Shown in pieces: positions 32,171-41,324 of a stretch of DNA of 59,981 nt. Positions within the stretch are counted from its first letter, which is position 1. Every line of letters starts with the position of its first letter. A program made the position numbers and the translations under genes. The DNA is taken from positions 1 through 59,981 of the forward strand of contig JABHRS010000002.1 of the NCBI GenBank assembly GCA_018670085.1. Reading direction: 5' to 3'. The notes below the pieces were generated by a model. It saw only the letters and a program-made list of their open reading frames with translations. It searched no databases and was not told where the DNA came from. This DNA comes from an archaeon (GTDB taxonomy: Archaea; Nanobdellota; Nanobdellia; Woesearchaeales; GW2011-AR9).

Positions 32171-32364
32171 CTTTATAAATCACGATTTTTGAGAGGTTAG
32201 TGCAGGCTTAGTTGCTCGTATTTGTACTTAACTTTGTTGGGTATGATCTTTGGTGTTCACTTCAATTGCAGAATTTACTGTAGTTTTCTTGCTTGCATGA
32301 ATAGTTGTAACTCTAAAAGTTGCAATAATAAAAAATATAAGAAAATAAACGAAAGGTGAATACT
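32171..32364 (+). promoter_or_regulatory. Promoter and unusually long 5' leader of ahcY
   Basis: The clear TATA box TTTATAAAT (32172-32180) predicts a transcript start near 32200, about 165 bases before the ahcY ATG at 32365, which has its own AGGTGA site. In a window where most promoters give leaderless mRNAs this leader is exceptional and could hold a regulatory RNA. A closer AAATATAAG at about 32333 is a weaker alternative. Confidence 0.45.
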
Positions 32365-33861
32365 ATGAGTATAGAATTTAATGAAAACGATACAAAAAAT
32401 AATATTGAGAATCAAGTAACAACTAACACAGAGAAACCAGTTTCTGGTGCCTTTAACGAAAACGATAAAGACTACAAAGTTAAAGACATGTCACTCGCTG
32501 AATGGGGACGTAAAGAGATTAGCGTCGCTGAAAAAGAAATGCCAGGATTGATGGCACTACAAGAAAAGTATGGATCTAGTAAACCTTTGACTGGTGCGAA
32601 GATTATGGGATCACTACATATGACAATTCAAACAGCAGTTCTGATTGAAACACTTGTAAAATTAGGCGCAGATGTTAGATGGGTTTCATGTAACATTTTT
32701 TCTACGCAAGATCACGCAGCAGCTGCAATTGCAGCACAAGGAGTTCCAGTCTACGCTTGGAAAGGAGAAACACTTGCTGAATATTGGTGGTGCACAAAAC
32801 AATCACTAGTTTGGCCAGATGGATCAGGACCAGATTTGATTGTTGATGATGGAGGAGATGCTACCTTACTTATGCACCGTGGTGCCCTTGCTGAAGTTGA
32901 TGCTTCAATTCTTGATAACGATGAAGACAACGAGGAACTTGCACAAGTGAACATTCAACTTAAAGAAATGTTAGCTCGTGATGGAAGCTTCTTTAGTCGA
33001 TGTTTAACTAAAATGAAAGGTGTTTCAGAAGAGACCACAACTGGTGTACACCGTCTGTATCAGATGATGGAAAAAGGAGAGTTAAAAATTCCAGCAATTA
33101 ATGTAAACGATTCTGTAACCAAATCTAAATTCGATAATTTATACGGTTGTCGGGAATCCCTGGTTGATGGAATCAAACGAGCAACTGATGTTATGCTTGC
33201 TGGAAAAGTTGCAGTTGTAGCTGGCTACGGAGACGTTGGTAAAGGATGCTGTCAATCACTTGTTGGGTATGGATGCCGTGTAATTGTAACTGAAATCGAC
33301 CCTATCAATGCACTACAAGCTGTGATGGAAGGTTTTGAAGTAAAACCAATGGATGAAGCTGTTCTTGAAGGAGATATTTTTGTGACCACAACTGGGAACA
33401 AAGACATTATTGTTTCACGTCATTTCTTAGCTATGAAAGACCAAGCAATTGTATGTAACATTGGACACTTCGATAACGAAATTGATATGGGTTGGTTGAA
33501 TAAATCATCTGGGGCTGTACGCGATGAGATTAAACCACAATATGATCGATACAAATTTACTGACGGTCGCGAGATTTATGTCTTAGCTGAAGGTCGTTTG
33601 GTTAATTTAGGATGTGCTACAGGACATCCGTCATTTGTAATGTCAGCGTCATTTGCTAATCAGGTACTTGCGCAGATTGAACTTTGGACAAAACCACACT
33701 CTGTTGGAGTAACTGTGCTACCTAAGATTTTAGATGAAGAAGTTGCACGTTTACACTTGGCTAAGCTTGGTGTGAAACTTGAAGTGATGACTGATTCACA
33801 GTCAGCTTATCTTGGTGTGCCAAAGAGTGGGCCGTATAAACCAGAACATTATCGATATTAG
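32365..33861 (+). CDS. ahcY: Adenosylhomocysteinase, form with the bacterial-type insert
   Basis: Encodes 498 residues from ATG at 32365 with AGGTGA upstream. Family motifs: [46 protein letters not shown], the NAD-binding [19 protein letters not shown] and the C-terminal [22 protein letters not shown]. It splits S-adenosylhomocysteine to adenosine and homocysteine. The segment after VDDGGDAT ([21 protein letters not shown]...) is the insert found in many bacterial and eukaryotic enzymes but absent from the usual archaeal form, suggesting acquisition from bacteria. The N-terminal 25 residues form an extra extension. Confidence 0.96.
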   Translation: MSIEFNENDTKNNIENQVTTNTEKPVSGAFNENDKDYKVKDMSLAEWGRKEISVAEKEMPGLMALQEKYGSSKPLTGAKIMGSLHMTIQTAVLIETLVKLGADVRWVSCNIFSTQDHAAAAIAAQGVPVYAWKGETLAEYWWCTKQSLVWPDGSGPDLIVDDGGDATLLMHRGALAEVDASILDNDEDNEELAQVNIQLKEMLARDGSFFSRCLTKMKGVSEETTTGVHRLYQMMEKGELKIPAINVNDSVTKSKFDNLYGCRESLVDGIKRATDVMLAGKVAVVAGYGDVGKGCCQSLVGYGCRVIVTEIDPINALQAVMEGFEVKPMDEAVLEGDIFVTTTGNKDIIVSRHFLAMKDQAIVCNIGHFDNEIDMGWLNKSSGAVRDEIKPQYDRYKFTDGREIYVLAEGRLVNLGCATGHPSFVMSASFANQVLAQIELWTKPHSVGVTVLPKILDEEVARLHLAKLGVKLEVMTDSQSAYLGVPKSGPYKPEHYRY

Positions 33862-33905
33862 GGTTTTTTTAAGTTGATTTTTTTTTATTTTTTTATTTTT
33901 TTTAG
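33862..33905 (+). terminator. T-rich terminator of ahcY
   Basis: Several 7-9 base T runs directly after the ahcY stop. Confidence 0.6.
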
Positions 33906-33937
33906 TTTATTTTGTATAATTAAAAAAGGTGACACAG

Positions 33938-34987
33938 ATGACAGATATGATTCAAGAATTAATTGAAGAATTGGGAAAAAGTACAGCGTATACGGAAGAA
34001 TTTGATTCAGAAGTTAAAGTTATCCAAACTGCAATTTCAGTAGTTTTCTTAGCAGGAAATTTTGCTTACAAAATATCAAAACCAGTTGATTTTGGTTTTT
34101 TAGATTTTACAACACTTGAAAAAAGAAAGGAATGCTATGATAAAGAGGTTTCATTTAACTCAATGATTAGTCCGGAACTGTACAAAGGAGTTGTACCAAT
34201 TTTAGTTAATGAATCTGGAAAAATATCTGTTGCAGTGGACTCTAACACAAGCGGGAACATTGTAGAATATGCAATCAAAATGAAACGTTGTGACCCTAAT
34301 AATGTGATGAAAGAACTTTTGAAATCAGACAAAGTCAGTTCTGAACAAATTGTTGAGATGGCAAAAATTATCGCAGAATTTCACCAAAAAGCACCAATCA
34401 GTGAAGAGATTTCTAATTATGGAAAAAGAGAAATCATTCTAGAAAATTGGGTTGAAAACTTTGAACAAACACAGGGAGCTAAAGGACTAATGATTTCAAG
34501 TTCTAACTTTGAATATGTAAAAGAAAAAATTGAAACTTTCTTGGATGAAAATTCTGAATTAATCTCAAAACGAGTTCACTCGGGGAAAATTAAACATTGC
34601 CATGGAGACTTACACTCAGGGAATGTGTTTATTGAAAAAGATGAACAAGGAAATGATAAGATAATGGTGTTTGATGGAATTGTGTTTAACAAAAGGTTTC
34701 CAAATTCTGACACTATCGCTGATTTGGCATTCATGGTTATGGATTTGTTGTTCAATGGAAAAGAAGAATTTTCAAAACTATTGATCTCAAATTATCAAAA
34801 AGTGATCAATGATGAAGACATGGATAAATTAATGGCGTTTTATATTTGTTATAGGGCTTATGTTAAAGGAAAAATTAATTTCTTTATGTATTCAGACCCT
34901 AATATGCCAGAAGAATCAAAGAGTGAGATATTGGCTGAGGGAAAGAAGTATTTTGAATTAGCTGTAGAATATGCTGAGAAAGTTTGA
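33938..34987 (+). CDS. APH-family phosphotransferase
   Basis: Encodes 349 residues from ATG at 33938, preceded by AAGGTGA; an upstream GTG is rejected. FLAGNFAYKISKPVDFGFLDF gives the N-lobe with its lysine, KHCHGDLHSGNVFIE is the intact catalytic loop (HGDxxxxN), and KIMVFDGIVFN the metal-binding Asp. This layout matches the N-terminal part of bacterial COG0645/COG2187-type proteins annotated as aminoglycoside phosphotransferases; natural substrates are unknown. Unlike the degenerate paralogue pair at 11.4-14.2 kb, its active site is complete. Confidence 0.85.
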   Translation: MTDMIQELIEELGKSTAYTEEFDSEVKVIQTAISVVFLAGNFAYKISKPVDFGFLDFTTLEKRKECYDKEVSFNSMISPELYKGVVPILVNESGKISVAVDSNTSGNIVEYAIKMKRCDPNNVMKELLKSDKVSSEQIVEMAKIIAEFHQKAPISEEISNYGKREIILENWVENFEQTQGAKGLMISSSNFEYVKEKIETFLDENSELISKRVHSGKIKHCHGDLHSGNVFIEKDEQGNDKIMVFDGIVFNKRFPNSDTIADLAFMVMDLLFNGKEEFSKLLISNYQKVINDEDMDKLMAFYICYRAYVKGKINFFMYSDPNMPEESKSEILAEGKKYFELAVEYAEKV

Positions 34988-35036
34988 ATTTATTTTTTTG
35001 AGATTATTTTTTTTTGTTTTTTTTATCCTTTATGTT
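34988..35036 (+). terminator. T-rich terminator
   Basis: Alternating T runs follow the stop of the phosphotransferase gene and lie between it and the convergent DHH gene. Confidence 0.5.
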
Positions 35037-35057
35037 ATTTATTATTTTTGATATCTT

Positions 35058-36068
35058 CTACCGTTGCATAAAAAAATCTGCAAATTTTTTCTGAATGAAT
35101 AGTGATTGGGATTCAAATGAACCATCATAAATCTCCTGAGGTAAAGCAAATCCCCCACGGCTTTCACGGCCACCACCATTAGAGAATTCCCCACAAAAAG
35201 TTGGAACTAAATTTCTACCTTCTTTGTATCCTTGAATCATAGTATTATTTATTCCAGGAGTTAATAAAATACTAAAGTCTGGCTTATTTATGGAGTGATT
35301 ATCGTCTTCGAAAATTTTTTCTAATTCACGCATCCCTCTTTTCATGTATAACACCAAATCCATCTTTACAAAAGCAACTTCTCTGCCACAAACTGATTCT
35401 ACTGTAATATTATCATGAAGATCAATTATAGCATTTGCAACTTTTCTGCGATAATCATCTACAACTTGACCACCATACCCTGCGTTTAAATTAGTAAAAT
35501 CTCTGTTAAAAACTTGTTCTTTTGCTAAGTCAGAAACTAATTTATTTAATGAAAATCCACTAGTGATTACTTCCTCTAAAGCTTCAGCCGCTGGCCAAAA
35601 ATCATGGTGGATGCGTAAATAGTCATGGACATCACCTAGTTCTGCTAGCATCATTTCATAGAGATCTTGCAAACCTAAATCTTCACGCATTAACTGTGCT
35701 GCACAACTGCCTTGATCCTGAACTACTCTGTAACCAAGTTCAGTTAAACTATCTTGATATTTATTAGTTGACTCATGATGATCATACCAAGTGGCGTCTG
35801 AACTTCTGCTGGCAACTGAGCTTAACAGATTACCTGAAAGATGTTCTGGGTAACCAGTGTCCGCAATGATTACAGATCCAGGATCAACTTTTTGAATTTG
35901 TTCTAGAGCAGTATCTAAAGTAATAATTTGTGGCCTTGATTCACTAGTTGCATAATCAATGAAGAAATGTTCTGATCTCATATGCTGCGTGCCAGCGTAC
36001 CTCTTAGCTAGGGCATGTGCAATAATTCCGTCAGGATCTGATGCGTGAGAAACCATATAAAGTGTCAT
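35058..36068 (-). CDS. DHH-family phosphoesterase
   Basis: Encodes 336 residues. Motifs: VSHASDPDGIIAHAL (DHH motif I), IIADTGYP, ATWYDHHEST (the DHH signature), and GGGRESRGGFALP near the end, the DHHA1 substrate motif with Arg in place of the usual His. These metal-dependent enzymes cleave small phosphodiesters such as pAp, c-di-AMP or short oligonucleotides. A TATA box 24 bases upstream fits the start. The substrate is not decided by sequence. Confidence 0.88.
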   Translation of the reverse strand: MTLYMVSHASDPDGIIAHALAKRYAGTQHMRSEHFFIDYATSESRPQIITLDTALEQIQKVDPGSVIIADTGYPEHLSGNLLSSVASRSSDATWYDHHESTNKYQDSLTELGYRVVQDQGSCAAQLMREDLGLQDLYEMMLAELGDVHDYLRIHHDFWPAAEALEEVITSGFSLNKLVSDLAKEQVFNRDFTNLNAGYGGQVVDDYRRKVANAIIDLHDNITVESVCGREVAFVKMDLVLYMKRGMRELEKIFEDDNHSINKPDFSILLTPGINNTMIQGYKEGRNLVPTFCGEFSNGGGRESRGGFALPQEIYDGSFESQSLFIQKKFADFFMQR

Positions 36069-36121
36069 GAGTTGTTATTCCTTGGAGAACTATAAAAGAA
36101 TTATTGTAAATTTTTAGCTGT

Positions 36122-37201
36122 TTATCTCTGCGCTCTTTCTATTGCTCTACGGATCTGATCTTCAACGCTGTTAGAAGTTGCTGGCTTCTTCTCTGTAATC
36201 TTGGTAACTTTTGGAGCAATAGATTTTATTGGTACTTTCGCTGCAGGTGCTGGATTTGATGCTGATTTTTTATCACTTTTAAATTTAATAGTAAGTGTGT
36301 TACTTTTAATCTCCTTTGCGAGAGAGTCTAAATTCTCTTGAGTTTGCTCAGACTTCCAGTTCATAGTTTGCAAACCATCTTCTTGCCAACGTCCAAAAAC
36401 ATGAATTGCTAAACGTCCACTAGGGTTATCTTTTGCTTGACCTGATTTTAAAACAATGTTAGTTGCGTGACATTTGAGGCCTTCAAAAAGAGCTGTGCTT
36501 GCAAAACTTGCTGCAAAAAACAGATGCGCACTTTGTTCTTGAGAAAGTTTTCTAATGTCTTTTTGTTCGTCTTTACTGTAAACTATTAGATGCGCTTTCC
36601 CATGCGAGACACTTGGTGCTACGCAAAGTACTTGTTCGTCTTCATAGATGACAGTGTTATCTTCATAAATTTTAGATAAGTTAGCTGGAACATTTCCCTT
36701 ACCAGTATGCCAATTGTTAGGATGTCGACCAAAATGATTGTTCATCATAATTGGCATATTTTGAGCAAGCATCTTGATAGTTCCATCGTCCATAGTATCC
36801 TTAGCTCTGAAAGAAAATTGATCTTTATTATCGTCTGGATCCCTTGGTAATAAATGAACTAGAAAGTGAGGAGACATTTGTCCTGCTACGCCACCAACTG
36901 CTACAAAAACATTAAAGCCTCTTGAGACTGTGGCTTTCTGTGTTGCTTTAGCAAGCTCAGGAATGAGTGCAAACATATGAGTAAATTCATCCCCTGGGAT
37001 ATAAGCTGGCATTGGATAATGCTCAATTGACATATAAGACGCGTGCCCTTTAACGAATGGATAAATATCAAGCATAGCTGTTGTCTTGCTGTCTTTGAAA
37101 ACTGTTTTAGCACCAGGCTGCTCGCCACTGATTAGTTTACAATGAATACATTGTTTTTTTTGCTCTTGAAGTTGAGCTTTCATTTCAGGTGTGATGTTCA
37201 T
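36122..37201 (-). CDS. Double HIT-domain protein
   Basis: Encodes 359 residues holding two HIT-like domains in tandem: the first (about 15-130) begins CIHCKLISGEQPGAKTVF with a Cys pair and ends in MSPHFLVHLLPR, close to the HxHxHxx triad; the second (about 185-290) has VSHGKAHLIVYS and ends GRLAIHVFGRW, with only one triad His left. A Lys/Ala/Pro-rich tail follows. HIT proteins hydrolyse or transfer nucleotides (AppA, ADP-sulfate, aminoacyl-AMP). One site looks active and the other degenerate. TATA box 25 bases upstream. Confidence 0.78.
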   Translation of the reverse strand: MNITPEMKAQLQEQKKQCIHCKLISGEQPGAKTVFKDSKTTAMLDIYPFVKGHASYMSIEHYPMPAYIPGDEFTHMFALIPELAKATQKATVSRGFNVFVAVGGVAGQMSPHFLVHLLPRDPDDNKDQFSFRAKDTMDDGTIKMLAQNMPIMMNNHFGRHPNNWHTGKGNVPANLSKIYEDNTVIYEDEQVLCVAPSVSHGKAHLIVYSKDEQKDIRKLSQEQSAHLFFAASFASTALFEGLKCHATNIVLKSGQAKDNPSGRLAIHVFGRWQEDGLQTMNWKSEQTQENLDSLAKEIKSNTLTIKFKSDKKSASNPAPAAKVPIKSIAPKVTKITEKKPATSNSVEDQIRRAIERAQR

Positions 37202-37282
37202 TGTGTATGAAGAAATCGTTTTATATTAAAAATGCTTAGGTTTATTTTAAGAAAATTTAGTCTTTCATTTTTTATTATAGAA

Positions 37283-37600
37283 TCATAGCCACAAGCGAAA
37301 CATGGGGGCTCTTTGACCTGATCCAGGAGTTTTTAATTTTCCATTTTCAAAATGATGATACTCTGGCTTCGAAAGAAGAACATAACCTGACTTGTTTCTT
37401 GCCTCAGCTTTTGCTTGTAATCTTTCAAAGCGCTCAAATGGTTCTTTAAATCTCGTGGCCCGGCACATAAATTTACCATCTTCAAGAATTGCATATGGGA
37501 AAAGTCCTTGCGCTCGAATTGAGTGGTAGTCGTCCATTAGTGATTGAAAGAGCGACATCTTTTGAGGATCACTTTTTGATAGGTGGTCTGTGAGTGCCAT
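37283..37600 (-). CDS. Hypothetical protein, 105 residues
   Basis: A small basic soluble protein with Phe/Arg-rich centre (MCRATRFKEPFERFERLQAKA). No recognised domain. It lies alone between the HIT and TFB genes, on the same strand, with an AT-rich possible promoter upstream. Confidence 0.55.
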   Translation of the reverse strand: MALTDHLSKSDPQKMSLFQSLMDDYHSIRAQGLFPYAILEDGKFMCRATRFKEPFERFERLQAKAEARNKSGYVLLSKPEYHHFENGKLKTPGSGQRAPMFRLWL

Positions 37601-37630
37601 TGTAAAAAACTAATTTATAATTAAAAAAAA

Positions 37631-38554
37631 TTACTTCTTATTCTTCATCTTCTCAACATCTTTTGCAAGATTGAGCCTTTTGATGAGTTCCTTGTAACGG
37701 TTTCGAATAGTAACTTCAGTCACACCAGCAACATCAGCAACTTCACGCTGAGTTCGTTTTTCACCATGAATTAAAGATGCTACATACAAAGCAGCAGCTG
37801 CAATTCCAGTTGGTCCACGACCACTTGTAAGTTCGATGTCTCTTGCTTGTTCCAAAATTTCAACTGATTTACTTTGAGTCTCTGGTGACAATTTTAGTGC
37901 ACTTGCAAACCTTGGGATATAATCACTTGGATTACTTGGACGAATACTAATTTCCAATTCCCTTGTGATAAATCTGTAAGTTCGACCAATTTCTTTTTTC
38001 TCGATACCACTTGCTTCACCCATTTCATCTAAAGTTCTTGGAACTTCATGTCTTCGGCAAGCTGCGTATAATGCACCTGCTACAACGGATTCCATACTTC
38101 GTCCTCTTACAAGTCCTTTTTGAACAGCTAAACGGTAAATACGTGCTGCTTCCTCTTCAACTTGTTTTGGAAGTTTAAGGTAAGAAGATACTCTCTTCAA
38201 TTCTGCTAGAGCAACTTTTAGGTTTCGCTCGATTGCAGTACTAATTCGGTATTGCCACTTTCTTAATCTGAAAAATTTATCTTTATTTGATCCACCTAAC
38301 TTATAGTAATCAGATGTGGTCCCAATTTCTGTACCCATACCCTGATCAAAACTTGTTTGAGAAGATGGTGCACCAGTTCTACGTCTGTCTCCACCTTTAT
38401 CATCATCAAAACTACGCCATTCTTGACCAAAATCAATCATTCGATCCTCTAGAACTAATCCACACTCACGGCAAGTAACCTCACCCTTATCTCTGTTTCT
38501 ATGAATATCTTTACTGCCACAATCTGGACATTCTTTAATAGCATTTTTTCGCAT
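37631..38554 (-). CDS. tfb: Transcription initiation factor B (TFB)
   Basis: Encodes 307 residues from ATG at 38554, with GAGGT upstream; the 46-codon upstream extension lacks TFB homology and crosses the promoter. The N-terminal zinc ribbon (CPDCGSKDIHRNRDKGEVTCRECG) and B-finger (IDFGQEWRSFDDD) are followed by two cyclin folds containing GRSMESVVAGALYAACR and GRGPTGIAAAALYVAS. It recruits RNA polymerase to TATA/TBP complexes. The TATA box near 38620-38632 leaves a leader of about 45 bases, unlike the leaderless norm here. Confidence 0.97.
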   Translation of the reverse strand: MRKNAIKECPDCGSKDIHRNRDKGEVTCRECGLVLEDRMIDFGQEWRSFDDDKGGDRRRTGAPSSQTSFDQGMGTEIGTTSDYYKLGGSNKDKFFRLRKWQYRISTAIERNLKVALAELKRVSSYLKLPKQVEEEAARIYRLAVQKGLVRGRSMESVVAGALYAACRRHEVPRTLDEMGEASGIEKKEIGRTYRFITRELEISIRPSNPSDYIPRFASALKLSPETQSKSVEILEQARDIELTSGRGPTGIAAAALYVASLIHGEKRTQREVADVAGVTEVTIRNRYKELIKRLNLAKDVEKMKNKK

Positions 38555-38812
38555 GGTAGATACCTCGATGTGTTCCTTGTTGATTAATGTTAAATGGTTA
38601 GAACAACAATAGTTAAACGTTATATTTATATAGTTAGAACGCAAGTTGTTTATAAATCTTTCTCTTTTTGAAGCTAGATTCAGGAGATCCAAAGATACTA
38701 GGTTCTGAAATCTTTTGACTTATACTTGAATTACCGTAACTCTTATATACGCTAATAGGCTTCTTCTAATTATTAGATTGTAAGTGATATTCAAATTAAA
38801 AAGGTGGTATTG

Positions 38813-38962
38813 ATGGTATTTAACAAAAAAGGACAATTAGGGATGATTGAGTTCAAATTCTTTATTTATGGAATGATTATGGGAGTAATTGTAGGATTAG
38901 TTTTAACATATCTTGGAACTGCAGAAATTATTCCATTCCACATGCCACTAGTTTGTGGGTAA
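38813..38962 (+). CDS. Small membrane protein, KKGQLGMIEFK type
   Basis: Encodes 49 residues: MVFNKKGQLGMIEFKFF then one 20-residue membrane helix and a short C-terminus ending VCG. AAGGTGGT precedes the ATG and a TATA box (CTTATATACG) lies near 38746. From memory, similar peptides with GQLGMIEFK occur in Woesearchaeota-like genomes; the charge/hydrophobic layout resembles archaeal pilin-type leaders. Function is unknown. Confidence 0.7.
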   Translation: MVFNKKGQLGMIEFKFFIYGMIMGVIVGLVLTYLGTAEIIPFHMPLVCG

Positions 38963-39142
38963 ATATTAGTAAATAATTGATTTTTTTGTTATTATTTCTT
39001 TTTTGTTCTGTTTATTACAAATAAGTATTTTTTTCAATTTCTACTCTAGTACAGAAAACGTTATTAATAAAGAAGCTCTAAAAAAAGTTGAATTATCAGA
39101 ATTGTATTAATAATGATATAACAATAATAACAGGTGAAATAA

Positions 39143-39682
39143 ATGGATGTAGAAAAAATTCAAAGAATTAACAAATTAGCAATTGAACTTGAAAAACAAG
39201 GTCTAGCAGATGGACGTGAAGACGCAGTAGCACAAGCAAGGCGAATATTTAGCGTTGAAGATAAAACTATGATTGACACAAATCAAATGCAAGCAGGATC
39301 TTTGCAGGCAAGTAATGAAATGTCAAAAACAAGTGAGCAATCACAATCTAATAACAACAACAACAACAATAATTCACAACTTGACCTTCCACAAGAGAAG
39401 ATTAGTGAGATTCTTAGAAAAAATAGTGCATTTTTGGTTTCAACAATTAAACAATTTCAAACCAAAATTGAAATGCTAGAACAAGAAATGGCTTCTATTA
39501 AAAGTAGAATTCATCAAGTAGCATCAAGACCTGCTCCGCAAGCTGCAGTGAGAGGATCTGAACCAACAGAGCCCGTTAAACAAACTTCAACCAACCCACA
39601 AGGTGGAGATCACCCAAGAAGTGGTGGATATAACGCAACAGATGTGTCAATTGAAAAATTCTTCTATATGGGGACTAAGTAG
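39143..39682 (+). CDS. Coiled-coil protein with Asn/Gln-rich linker
   Basis: Encodes 179 residues. The N-terminal 40 form a helical domain (EKIQRINKLAIELEKQG), then a linker with eight consecutive Asn, a coiled-coil segment (about 85-130, heptads in NSAFLVSTIKQFQTKIEMLEQEM), and a Pro/Thr-rich tail ending DVSIEKFFYMGTK, which may be a docking peptide. AGGTGA lies before the ATG. No family is recognised; the layout suggests a scaffold. Confidence 0.7.
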   Translation: MDVEKIQRINKLAIELEKQGLADGREDAVAQARRIFSVEDKTMIDTNQMQAGSLQASNEMSKTSEQSQSNNNNNNNNSQLDLPQEKISEILRKNSAFLVSTIKQFQTKIEMLEQEMASIKSRIHQVASRPAPQAAVRGSEPTEPVKQTSTNPQGGDHPRSGGYNATDVSIEKFFYMGTK

Positions 39683-39756
39683 AAATATAGAGATTTACCC
39701 CAAAGATTTAAATAAATTTGAGGGAAAATGGTAACTACTTTACAATAAATACAAAA

Positions 39757-39775
39757 TCACCTCTTTTTTAGGTGA
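39757..39775 (+). promoter_or_regulatory. Hairpin with second Shine-Dalgarno in the surface-protein leader
   Basis: TCACCT and AGGTGA pair around a CTTTTTT loop, 28 bases before the surface-protein ATG, which has its own GGAGG site. The AGGTGA is thus a spare ribosome site held in a small stem. It may control translation or be a promoter-proximal terminator. Support is weak. Confidence 0.3.
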
Positions 39776-39802
39776 AAATTAATCCTTTGGAGGAACAGAA
39801 AA

Positions 39803-41230
39803 ATGAAAATAAGAATCCTAGCATTTCTACTTGTTCTAGTTGCACTATTGGCAAGCCCTGCCTTCGCTGCAGTTGAACTTAATACAGATGCTGCAACAAG
39901 TTTTTCATACGATTATCAAAGTCTTGATGATGATGAAGAAGACGAAATTACACTCAGCTTTGATGCTGTCCTATTAAACAGTGGAACAGATACAGAAACT
40001 GTAACACTGACAGTAAGTAGCACTGATACTGACTACAGTGTTGATTTTACAACCAGCACAGACGCAGCTTTTGATATTGCTGCAGGCGCAACTAACACAA
40101 TCAGTCTTGATGTAACAGTTGATGTATCAGACGGGCTATTTGATGAAGGCACATATGATGATGTGATCGCTCTACAAGTTTATACAGCTTTAGGAGATAC
40201 AAGTACTATCAATTTTGATGCTGAAGTACTATCAATGGTCGAACTTTCTGAAATTATCTTTTACATTGATGATGATGAAGAAGACTCAATGGAAGAGAGT
40301 GAAAGCGATGATGGCGATGTAGATTTGGAAGTTACACCAGGAGATGAGGTTTCAATTTTCTTCGATTTAGAAAATCTATTTGATTCAACATTTGATGATG
40401 GAGACATGGACATCGAAGTTACAATCGAAATGGATGACAGTGATTTTGGAGATGATATTGACGAAGATGTAAGCTTCAATATTGATGCTGGAGACGACAT
40501 TGATGATGGTGATGAAGATACAGCTGTTGAATTTACTGTTCCAACTGATGCTGAAGAAGGAGATGATTACGACCTTACAATTAGCTTTGAGATTGAAGAT
40601 GATAGTGGAGCAGAATACACCATTGAATGGGTTGCAACATTAGAAGTTAAACGAGATAATGACGATGTTCGAATTGATGAAATGTCTAGCTACCCAGAGA
40701 GTGTTGAATGTGGAGAGAGTTTTGGTATTACAATTGATGTGACCAACTATGGAAGCGATCGACAACGAGATATGTTTATCGAAGTTGAAACTGGTAAATT
40801 AAGTGAATCTAATGATGCTGACTTCGAACTTGGATATGGGCATGATAATGATGAGAACGAAGAAACACTTAGTTTTCAATTCTTTGTTGATGAAGACCAA
40901 GCAGAAGGAGACTATGACATCACTGCTAGAATGTATTTCGATAGTGATTTAGATGATTTAGCTGATAGTGAACAAATCGAAATTTCAGTAACTTGTACTG
41001 AAGAAGTTGTTGAAGTGAAAGAAGAAGTTGAAACAATTGTTCTTGAGACATCATCAGACTCCAATGTAGAAGAGGAAGTTGAAGTTATTGAAGGCACTGC
41101 TGAGAAAGTTTCAACTGTTGAGAAAAGTTACACATCAAATGATGTTGAATTTGGATTAACTGTTGCTTTGATTATTTTAGTGGTTCTAGCTATTTTGGCA
41201 TTACTAATGGTTGGACTTCGTAAGAAGTAA
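39803..41230 (+). CDS. Very acidic cell-surface protein with C-terminal anchor
   Basis: Encodes 475 residues. Signal peptide LAFLLVLVALLASPAFA, then repeated beta-sandwich segments with patterns like TITLSFDAVLLNSG, and a final membrane helix (VALIILVVLAILALLMVGL) with RKK stop. This is the layout of archaeal COG1361-type S-layer or CARDB-like proteins. Asp and Glu dominate (many DDGD and EDD runs), implying calcium binding or salt adaptation. Strong GGAGG start signal. Expected at the cell surface. Confidence 0.78.
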   Translation: MKIRILAFLLVLVALLASPAFAAVELNTDAATSFSYDYQSLDDDEEDEITLSFDAVLLNSGTDTETVTLTVSSTDTDYSVDFTTSTDAAFDIAAGATNTISLDVTVDVSDGLFDEGTYDDVIALQVYTALGDTSTINFDAEVLSMVELSEIIFYIDDDEEDSMEESESDDGDVDLEVTPGDEVSIFFDLENLFDSTFDDGDMDIEVTIEMDDSDFGDDIDEDVSFNIDAGDDIDDGDEDTAVEFTVPTDAEEGDDYDLTISFEIEDDSGAEYTIEWVATLEVKRDNDDVRIDEMSSYPESVECGESFGITIDVTNYGSDRQRDMFIEVETGKLSESNDADFELGYGHDNDENEETLSFQFFVDEDQAEGDYDITARMYFDSDLDDLADSEQIEISVTCTEEVVEVKEEVETIVLETSSDSNVEEEVEVIEGTAEKVSTVEKSYTSNDVEFGLTVALIILVVLAILALLMVGLRKK

Positions 41231-41235
41231 AGCTT

Positions 41236-41275
41236 AAGTTTGTTTTTATTTTTTTATTTTTTTATTTTTTTATGT
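41236..41275 (+). terminator. T-rich terminator
   Basis: Four T runs of 5-7 bases, spaced by A, after the surface-protein stop. Confidence 0.6.
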
Positions 41276-41324
41276 TATTTTCTTAACAATAATAATTTAA
41301 AGTAAGTTAATTCTTAGGTGATAC

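Noticed and set aside
38555..38692. 46-residue N-terminal extension of TFB
   Set aside because: It covers the TATA box and leader; TFB homology and a GAGGT site begin at 38554.
40261..41097. Minus-strand Ser-rich frames
   Set aside because: Antisense shadows of the Asp/Glu-rich surface protein gene.
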